Positions 14,250-18,533 of a DNA stretch of 18,533 bases are shown piece by piece. The notes beneath the pieces are model-generated. The model saw only the letters and a program-made list of their open reading frames with translations. It ran no database searches and was not told where the DNA came from. Where the stretch lies: contig JBBSHE010000051.1 of the NCBI GenBank assembly GCA_038253325.1, forward strand, positions 1 through 18,533, in the 5' to 3' direction. The stretch is from JBBSHE01 sp038253325 (GTDB lineage: Bacteria > Actinomycetota > Actinomycetes > Propionibacteriales > Nocardioidaceae). The stretch's first letter is position 1. The number at the start of each line of letters is the position of its first letter. Both the position numbers and the translations under genes were made by a program.

Positions 14250-14270
14250 AGCCGCCCGGGGCGGGCGGCT
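14250..14270 (-). terminator. Attenuator terminator hairpin of trpS (segments 3:4)
   Basis: On the minus strand AGCCGCCCG (14270-14262) pairs with CGGGCGGCT (14258-14250) over a CCC loop: 9 perfect bp, 51 nt before the trpS start. It is not followed by a clear U-tract. Segment 3 can pair instead with segment 2 (14301-14294), which has the same CGGGCGGC as segment 4. Confidence 0.75.
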
Positions 14271-14312
14271 GGAGTTGAAGAAGGACTCGTCGGGCCGCCC
14301 GTCAGGGCAGCC
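14262..14312 (-). promoter_or_regulatory. Antiterminator and protector hairpins of the trpS attenuator
   Basis: Reading the minus strand, GGCTGCCC (14312-14305, last leader codons) can pair with GGGCGGCC (14300-14293) around the leader stop codon (1:2 protector, one G-U pair). CGGGCGGC (14301-14294), directly after the stop codon, can instead pair perfectly with GCCGCCCG (14269-14262) as the 2:3 antiterminator. A ribosome waiting at the Trp codons would mask segment 1 and free segment 2; a ribosome reaching the stop codon would cover segment 2 and allow the 3:4 terminator. Confidence 0.75.
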
Positions 14313-14340
14313 ACCATGCGCGTTGTGCGAGTTGAGTCAC
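14302..14340 (-). CDS. trpS leader peptide MTQLAQRAWWLP
   Basis: Twelve codons from GTG (14340-14338) to TGA (14304-14302) with two adjacent TGG Trp codons three and four codons before the stop. Its role is not the peptide itself: ribosome speed at the Trp codons reports charged tRNA-Trp and selects between the hairpins downstream. There is no Shine-Dalgarno; a TACCCT box lies 7 nt upstream of GTG, so the leader mRNA is probably leaderless. The same frame is open further upstream, but no conserved protein is visible in it. Tandem Trp codons, stop position and pairing geometry all agree, so confidence is good for so short a gene. Confidence 0.78.
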   Translation of the reverse strand: MTQLAQRAWWLP

Positions 14341-14347
14341 GATTGGG

Positions 14348-14353
14348 AGGGTA
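14348..14353 (-). promoter_or_regulatory. -10 box TACCCT of the trpS leader transcript
   Basis: On the minus strand TACCCT (TANNNT) ends 7 nt before the GTG of the leader peptide, so the RNA would start at the leader start codon. A 25-bp palindrome directly upstream (14355-14379) covers the -35 zone. Confidence 0.5.
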
Positions 14354-14354
14354 C

Positions 14355-14379
14355 GCTGCCGGATGCCCTGTCCGGTAGC
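14355..14379. promoter_or_regulatory. 25-bp palindrome over the -35 region of trpS, operator candidate
   Basis: GCTGCCGGA (14355-14363) and TCCGGTAGC (14371-14379) are inverted around a 7-bp spacer, nine positions with one G-T mismatch. It abuts the TACCCT box of the minus-strand trpS leader. It could be a repressor site or a hairpin; no matching regulator gene is in the window. Confidence 0.35.
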
Positions 14380-14490
14380 ACCGCCACCGTGGGCTCGCGT
14401 TGTCATGCCGGTCTTGACCCCTTTCGTAGCAGAATCGATGCGCTCGCTTGGCCGTCGGGAGTCGCGCTGATCCGGAGGGAGGACGTCGGG

Positions 14491-14995
14491 ATGAGACGGG
14501 TCGTCCAAGGCATCGCGCTGATGGTGCTCGGTGCCTCGGTCGTCGGTGTGGTCATCGCGATTCGCTCCGATGTCCAACGACCACGGCGACAAGCGCGACC
14601 ACATGGACATCACCTCATACCGTGTCACCTTCGCCGCAGCGACGACCGTCACCGTGCATTTCGTCGACCTCAGAGTCGGGGCATTCGATGACATCGTCGT
14701 CGCGGCGTCGAATACGGTTCCTGACCTTTCGCCAATCCGAAGATGCACGGCTCCCTGGTCTTCGCCGTGATCGACCCGCACGGAAAACCTCGAGATACCG
14801 TCCGGGATCGACGAGCCGGACGTGCCGGTGTGTCGTGATGCGTCGGCGAGACTCGACTTCGACGAGAACACGGCAACCGTGGTGATCCCGACGAGCTGCA
14901 TTGCCAGCACCGACCCGATGTACGTGATCACAGGAGTCGAGGGCGAGGGATCCGAAGACTGGACGTCGCCACACCCGGAGGCGATCAGACGCTAG
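14491..14995 (+). pseudogene. Frameshifted remnant of a secreted/anchored hypothetical protein gene
   Basis: Good start: GGAGGGAGG (14474-14482), then ATG 14491 giving a membrane helix or signal sequence (MRRVVQGIALMVLGASVVG...). The protein then continues in other frames. From about 14570 in a second frame it reads SNDHGDKRDHMDITSYRVTF and VDLRVGAFDDIVVAASN. Near 14735-14782 the first frame gives NPKMHGSLVFAVIDPHG. From 14783 to TAG 14995 the second frame again gives ENLEIPSGIDEPDVPVC, DFDENTATVVIPTSC and YVITGVEGEGSEDW. Three frameshifts, two next to TTT or AAAA runs, break one coherent product of about 165 residues. The pattern (DI..YRV, V.V...DLR, late VVIP.SC) recalls small secreted beta-rich actinobacterial proteins of unknown function. 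It is probably a decaying gene; indel errors are the alternative. Confidence 0.6.
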
Positions 14996-15099
14996 ACAGT
15001 GCGGCATCGCACCGGCGCGCTCGCCAGCGCCACGTCGCCGTCTGCTTGCGCGTCCACGCATCGGTCGGTCGTTGCTGTTCCGATGGACGACCTGTCCAC

Positions 15100-15122
15100 G
15101 CGGTGCTCACCGGTAGCACCGC
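15100..15122 (+). terminator. Hairpin between the pseudogene and def
   Basis: GCGGTGCT (15100-15107) pairs perfectly with AGCACCGC (15115-15122) over the loop CACCGGT. It lies 105 nt after the remnant gene and just upstream of the def promoter, as a terminator insulating def would. The rest of 14996-15203 shows no gene. Confidence 0.45.
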
Positions 15123-15138
15123 CGTCGCCGACGCGTAC

Positions 15139-15165
15139 TTGACTCGACAGCCCGGGCTCTAGACT
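15139..15165 (+). promoter_or_regulatory. Predicted promoter of def-fmt-rsmB
   Basis: TTGACT (15139-15144) and TAGACT (15160-15165) are both near consensus; the 15-bp spacer is shorter than usual. RNA would start near 15172, about 32 nt before the def start, leaving room for its GGAGG site at 15192-15196. Confidence 0.55.
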
Positions 15166-15203
15166 CTTTCGTCTCACCGCCCATCGACGTCGGAGGATGC
15201 CTC

Positions 15204-15749
15204 GTGTCGGTCCGTGCCGTCCGGCTGTTCGGTGACCCCTTCCTGCGTGACGTCGCAGGCCCGGTCGTGGACTTCGACAAGCAGCTGCGTACCCTCGTCG
15301 CGGACCTGACCGAAACCATGCTCGACGCTCCCGGCGTCGGATTGGCGGCGCCGCAGATCGGGGTGGGATTGCGGGTGTTCACGTATCACGTGGACGACGT
15401 TGTCGGGCACCTGGTCAACCCCGTCCTCGACTTCTCCGACGAGGTCCAGGACGGCGACGAGGGTTGCCTCTCCGTCCCGGGCGTGACGCTGCCGTGCCGG
15501 CGGGCGTACGGGGTGGTGGCCAAGGGGTTCGACGTGCACGGCGAGGCGGTGCGGATCGAGGGCACCGAGCGGCTTGCGCGTTGCATCCAGCACGAGACCG
15601 ACCACCTCGACGGAGTGCTGTTCGTCGACCGGCTCGACCCCGAGACCCGCAAGGCGGCGATGAAGATGATCCGCGAGGCAGACTGGTTCGAGAAGGAACA
15701 GCCGGTTGTCAAGGAGTCGCCCCACGCCATGTTCGGCCGGGGCTGGTGA
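15204..15749 (+). CDS. def: Peptide deformylase
   Basis: A 181-residue metalloenzyme that removes the formyl group from the N-terminal Met of new proteins at the ribosome. Seen: all three family motifs, GVGLAAPQIG (44-53), EGCLSVPG with metal ligand C88, and QHETDHLDG with H130-E131 and H134 completing the metal site and catalytic Glu. The C-terminal tail (FEKEQPVVKESPHAMFGRGW) is of the length common in actinobacteria. GTG 15204 has GGAGG (15192-15196) 7 nt upstream. fmt, which attaches the formyl group that Def later removes, starts 7 nt after the stop. Confidence 0.97.
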   Translation: MSVRAVRLFGDPFLRDVAGPVVDFDKQLRTLVADLTETMLDAPGVGLAAPQIGVGLRVFTYHVDDVVGHLVNPVLDFSDEVQDGDEGCLSVPGVTLPCRRAYGVVAKGFDVHGEAVRIEGTERLARCIQHETDHLDGVLFVDRLDPETRKAAMKMIREADWFEKEQPVVKESPHAMFGRGW

Positions 15750-15756
15750 CCGTTCG

Positions 15757-16680
15757 GTGCGACTGGTTTTCGCCGGCACTCCGGATGTTGCCCTCCCGTC
15801 ACTGCACGCCATCGCATCGGGCGGCCACCGGGTCGTAGCCGTCGTGACCCGCCCGGACCGGCCGGTCGGACGGGGTCGCCGCCAACGCGAGTCGGCTGTC
15901 AAGCAGTGGGCCATCGGCGCCGGGGTGGAGGTACTGCAGCCGGAGCGTGCCTCGGATCCCGACTTCATCGTGCGACTCGGCGCGATCGCACCCGACTGCT
16001 GCCCCGTCGTCGCCTACGGTGCGCTGTTGCCACCGGAGGCGTTGGCGATCCCCGCCCTCGGTTGGTGCAACCTGCACTTCTCGCTGCTGCCGCGCTGGCG
16101 CGGCGCCGCGCCCGTCCAGCACGCGCTGATCAACGGCGACGACGTGACCGGTGCGACGACGTTCGAGATCGTCGAGGCGCTCGATGCGGGGCCGGTGTAC
16201 GGGGTCTGCACGGTGACGGTCCGATCCGACGACACCGCCGGTACCCTGCTCGACCGGCTCGCGGAGTCCGGAGCGCCGTTGCTGGCGTCGACTCTGGACG
16301 CCATCGAGTCCGGCGACATCCGCCCCCGACCGCAGCCGGCCGACGGCATCACGTTCGCGCCCAAGATCTCGGTAGCAGACGCTCGGATCGACTGGGCCCG
16401 ACCGGCGTTCGAGGTCGACCGCAGGATCCGCGGGTGCATCCCCCAGCCGGGTGCCTGGACGACGGCAGGAGTGCTCCGCGTCAAGGTCGGCCCCGTCCGC
16501 CTCCGCTCGGACGTCGACGCGCTGGCGTCGGGTGAGCTCGTGGTCGGCCGTCGGGAGGTGCTCGTCGGAACTGCTACCCACCCGGTCGAGCTGGTCGACG
16601 TGCAGCCGGCGGCGAGGCCGGTGATGCCGGCCGTCGACTGGGCGCGGGGCTTGCGCGACACGCCGGCAAGCCTGGACTGA
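15757..16680 (+). CDS. fmt: Methionyl-tRNA formyltransferase
   Basis: A 307-residue enzyme that formylates initiator Met-tRNA using 10-formyl-tetrahydrofolate. Seen: MRLVFAGTPDVALPSL at the N-terminus, VVTRPDRPVGRGR, and the active site N105-L-H107-F-SLLPRWRGAAPVQHALINGD. The third catalytic residue, D143, lies in EALDAGPV. The C-terminal OB-like tRNA-binding domain starts near residue 205 (ITFAPKISVADARIDW, RIRGCIPQPGAW). N105, H107 and D143 fit the E. coli catalytic trio within one residue. GTG 15757 is preferred to an ATG at 15706 inside def, because translation then begins exactly at the conserved RLVFAGTP; a ribosome binding site is not obvious, suggesting coupling to def. rsmB follows 2 nt after the stop. 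Confidence 0.96.
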   Translation: MRLVFAGTPDVALPSLHAIASGGHRVVAVVTRPDRPVGRGRRQRESAVKQWAIGAGVEVLQPERASDPDFIVRLGAIAPDCCPVVAYGALLPPEALAIPALGWCNLHFSLLPRWRGAAPVQHALINGDDVTGATTFEIVEALDAGPVYGVCTVTVRSDDTAGTLLDRLAESGAPLLASTLDAIESGDIRPRPQPADGITFAPKISVADARIDWARPAFEVDRRIRGCIPQPGAWTTAGVLRVKVGPVRLRSDVDALASGELVVGRREVLVGTATHPVELVDVQPAARPVMPAVDWARGLRDTPASLD

Positions 16681-16682
16681 CC

Positions 16683-18386
16683 GTGACCGGCACGAGCAGG
16701 CGAAGGCGTTCACCGACGGTTGACCCGGTCCGGTTGGCCGCGTTCGACGCGCTACGCCGCGTCGAGGCGGACGACGCGTACCTCAACCTGGTGCTGCCCG
16801 GCCTGCTCACCGAGCGTGGCATCGACGGGCGAGACGCGGCATTCGCCACCGAGCTCGCGTACGGGACCGTGCGCCGTCAAGGCAGCTACGACGCGGTGCT
16901 CGACGCCTGCGTCACCGCCGGGGGCTCATCGCTTGAACCGCCGGTCCGGACGGCACTTCGGCTGGGTTGCCATCAGGTGCTCGCGATGCGGGTGCCGGCC
17001 CACGCCGCCGTGAGCACGACGGTCGACCTCGTTCGTACGGTGGCCGGTGAGCGGCCGGTACGTCTCGTGAATGCGGTCCTGCGCAAGGTTGCCGCCCGGG
17101 ACCTGACTGGTTGGATGACGCGGCTGGCGCCGGCGCGCGACGTCGACCCGGTGGGACACCTGGCGATTGTGCGCTCGCATCCACGCTGGATCGTCGAGGC
17201 GTACCTCAACGTGCTTCACGACCAGGTCGAGGTGGACCTGCTGCTCGCCGCCAACAACGAGGCCCCGAGGGTCACCCTGGTCGCACGACCCGGCCTCAGC
17301 ACCCAGGCCGACCTGGCGATCTACCGGGGTGAGCCCGGCCGCTGGTCGCCGTACGCCTGGCGGCTGGCGGTGGGTGACCCCGGCGCGCTGCCGCTGGTCC
17401 GTGCCGGGCTGGCCGGCGTGCAGGACGAGGGCTCGCAGCTCGCAGCGATGGCGTTCGCGGCGGCTGCGCTTGGCGGCGCCGGCAACACCGACGCTGCAAC
17501 CACCACCGAGCTTGGCACCGCCGACGCGGCAACCGGCACCGAGCTTGGCGCCTCCGACGCTGCAACCACCACCGACTCGGCCACCACCGACGCTGCAACC
17601 ACCACCGAGCTTGGCACCTCCGACGCTGCAACCACCACCGAGCTTGGCACCGCCGACGCTGCAACCGGCACCGAGCTTGGCACCACCACCGACGCCGGCC
17701 AACCGGACGCCGGCGGGCCCAGATCCAACGCTCACCCCAGGCCGGACCTACCGGTCGGGCACTGGCTCGACCTGTGTGCCGGGCCGGGCGGCAAGGCGGC
17801 TCTGCTGACGGGTCTCGCCCGACGTGGCGATGCACACCTGACGGCCGTCGAGGTGCAACCTAGCCGGGCTGGCCTGGTCGCGGCCACGCTTCGTGCGTAC
17901 CCGGGAGCTTCTGCCGTTTTCGTCGCCGACGGCACCGTCCCGGCCTGGCGGCCGGGTGCGTTCACGGCGGCGATTGTCGACGCGCCGTGCACCGGCCTGG
18001 GCGCCTTGCGCCGGCGACCTGAGTCGCGGTGGCGGCGGAGCCCGGGCGACCTCGGGTCCCTCGTGGCGCTGCAGCGGGCGCTGCTGGAGTCGGCCGTCGA
18101 CTCCGTACGCAGCGGCGGGGTCGTTGCGTACGTCACGTGCTCACCCCACCGCGCCGAGACGAGGGATGTCGTCGATGCCGTCCTCCGGCGACGTCGGGAC
18201 GTCACCGAACGCGACGCCCGTGGGGTGCTCGTCGATGCACTCCGCTCGACTTGTCGGTCGCTCACGGGCCTATCGCCTCGTGAGGCGCCGACAACTCGCG
18301 ACTTCGGACCGGGGCCACACATACAGCTGTGGCCGCATGTACACGGAACCGACGCGATGTTCGTCGCATTGCTGGACCGACGCTGA
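16683..18386 (+). CDS. rsmB: 16S rRNA (cytosine-967-C5)-methyltransferase RsmB with an internal repeat insert
   Basis: 567 residues, about 100 longer than usual; the family methylates C967 of 16S rRNA using SAM. Seen: NusB-like RNA-binding domain (DPVRLAAFDALRRVEADDAYLNLVLP, RQGSYDAVLDA, NAVLRKV), then VQDEGSQLAA, the SAM site LDLCAGPGGKAAL (362-374), and DAPCTGLGALRRRPESRW with C436. The catalytic VTCSPH has C486, and the end LWPHVHGTDAMFVALLDRR is conserved. Two oddities are seen. Residues 270-335 are six 11-residue DAATTTELGT(A/S) repeats inserted just before the SAM site. Residues ~522-539, before the conserved end, are encoded by a 52-bp palindromic element shared with coaBC. All catalytic residues remain, so activity is likely kept. 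Start GTG 16683; last gene of the def-fmt-rsmB operon. Confidence 0.95.
   Translation: MTGTSRRRRSPTVDPVRLAAFDALRRVEADDAYLNLVLPGLLTERGIDGRDAAFATELAYGTVRRQGSYDAVLDACVTAGGSSLEPPVRTALRLGCHQVLAMRVPAHAAVSTTVDLVRTVAGERPVRLVNAVLRKVAARDLTGWMTRLAPARDVDPVGHLAIVRSHPRWIVEAYLNVLHDQVEVDLLLAANNEAPRVTLVARPGLSTQADLAIYRGEPGRWSPYAWRLAVGDPGALPLVRAGLAGVQDEGSQLAAMAFAAAALGGAGNTDAATTTELGTADAATGTELGASDAATTTDSATTDAATTTELGTSDAATTTELGTADAATGTELGTTTDAGQPDAGGPRSNAHPRPDLPVGHWLDLCAGPGGKAALLTGLARRGDAHLTAVEVQPSRAGLVAATLRAYPGASAVFVADGTVPAWRPGAFTAAIVDAPCTGLGALRRRPESRWRRSPGDLGSLVALQRALLESAVDSVRSGGVVAYVTCSPHRAETRDVVDAVLRRRRDVTERDARGVLVDALRSTCRSLTGLSPREAPTTRDFGPGPHIQLWPHVHGTDAMFVALLDRR
17490..17687 (+). repeat. Six tandem 33-bp repeats inside rsmB
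   Basis: Units start at 17490, 17523, 17556, 17589, 17622 and 17655, each beginning GAC-GC(T/G)-GCA-ACC and encoding DAATTTELGTA-like 11-mers. Unit 3 is the most diverged (DAATTTDSATT). Acidic and Thr/Ala-rich, so the insert is probably a flexible, disordered linker on the surface between the two domains. Copy number probably varies between strains (inference). Confidence 0.92.
18247..18298. repeat. 52-bp palindromic element, copy 2, in the 3' part of rsmB
   Basis: Same length and layout as 9539-9590. The outer stem 18247-18258 with 18287-18298 has 11 of 12 positions paired (C-C mismatch at 18250/18295, one G-U at 18258/18287). A 2x2 internal loop follows, then an inner stem of 8 bp (18261-18268 with 18277-18284, one G-U) and a loop containing CTATC. 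Outer ends CGACTTGTCGG and CGCCGACAA are identical to copy 1, while the inner stem differs with its pairing kept. Confidence 0.65.
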
Positions 18387-18397
18387 CACCAGACGGC

Positions 18398-18477
18398 CGG
18401 ACCTTGTCCCGATCGGACCTTGTCCCGATCGGACCTTGTCCCGATCGGACCTTGTCCCGATCGGACCTTGTCCCGAT
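18398..18477 (+). repeat. Five perfect tandem 16-bp repeats after rsmB
   Basis: CGGACCTTGTCCCGAT repeats five times without change (18398-18413, 18414-18429, 18430-18445, 18446-18461, 18462-18477), starting 11 nt after the rsmB stop. Each unit holds GGAC-CTT-GTCC and each junction makes the palindrome CCGATCGG. There are no spacers and no adjacent cas genes, so this is not a CRISPR array. Confidence 0.97.
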
Positions 18478-18478
18478 C

Positions 18479-18519
18479 GGCTGGGAGTTCGTGAGGCAAT
18501 ACCTCGCGTACTCCCAGCC
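18479..18519 (+). terminator. Strong hairpin, probable terminator of def-fmt-rsmB
   Basis: GGCTGGGAGT (18479-18488) pairs with ACTCCCAGCC (18510-18519). After one T-T mismatch, CGTGAGG (18490-18496) pairs with CCTCGCG (18502-18508) over a CAATA loop: 17 bp in all with one G-U. It directly follows the 16-bp array. There is no U-tract, as in many actinobacterial terminators. Confidence 0.6.
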
Positions 18520-18533
18520 ACAGCGGGGTGACC

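Noticed and set aside
14414..14419. TTGACC as the -35 of the remnant gene promoter
   Set aside because: No TANNNT box lies 16-19 bp downstream; TAGCAG follows only 7 bp later.
14302..14931. Open frame of 209 codons on the minus strand ending in RAWWLP
   Set aside because: Most of it is antisense to the remnant gene and shows no conserved protein. Only the last 12 codons, with their own -10 box, make sense as a leader peptide.
17321..17728. Val/Ala/Ser-repeat protein on the minus strand
   Set aside because: It is the antisense reading of the 33-bp repeats in rsmB; repeats stay open in several frames, and there is no start context or family match.
18398..18477. CRISPR array
   Set aside because: The repeats are directly adjacent with no spacers and no cas genes are nearby.

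Overview
The window is a high-GC chromosomal segment from an actinobacterium (Actinomycetota). It carries mihF (actinobacterial integration host factor), a helicase-degenerate PriA, a MetK-PriA-Def-Fmt-RsmB neighbourhood, frequent GTG starts and TANNNT promoters. The genus cannot be fixed from the sequence. A class 1B (NAD-linked, PyrK/PyrD) dihydroorotate dehydrogenase inside the pyr operon argues against the actinobacteria that use the class 2 quinone-linked enzyme.

Layout: (1) 1-3483, the 3' end of the pyrimidine operon: carB (truncated at the window edge), pyrK, pyrD, pyrF, with overlapping or nearly touching genes. (2) 3591-6903, five tandem paralogous genes for small cell-surface proteins: one lipoprotein, then four proteins with a proline-rich cytoplasmic tail, one membrane helix and an outside domain. 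All share a domain of about 85 residues that starts with Tyr-Cys, has a central Trp and ends near a second Cys. Three of them are preceded by a TANNNT box exactly 6 nt from the start codon, which suggests leaderless mRNAs. (3) 7023-9611, mihF-gmk-rpoZ-coaBC. (4) 9700-13122, metK (with three tandem 23-bp repeats running into its ribosome binding site) and priA. (5) On the minus strand, trpS (13176-14198) with a leader peptide MTQLAQRAWWLP and mutually exclusive hairpins: a ribosome-mediated tryptophan attenuator. (6) 14491-14995, a frameshifted remnant of a secreted-protein gene. (7) 15204-18386, def-fmt-rsmB, where rsmB has six 11-residue repeats inserted between its RNA-binding and methyltransferase domains. 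The window ends with five 16-bp tandem repeats and a strong hairpin.

Most genes are housekeeping: UMP synthesis, GMP phosphorylation, coenzyme A, S-adenosylmethionine, replication restart, N-formylation and deformylation of initiator Met, rRNA methylation. The most interesting items are the five-gene surface-protein array, the trpS attenuator, and a pair of 52-bp palindromic elements (9539-9590 in coaBC, 18247-18298 in rsmB). These two share ends and loop, differ in the inner stem by compensatory changes and are read in different frames, so the conservation is at nucleic-acid level.
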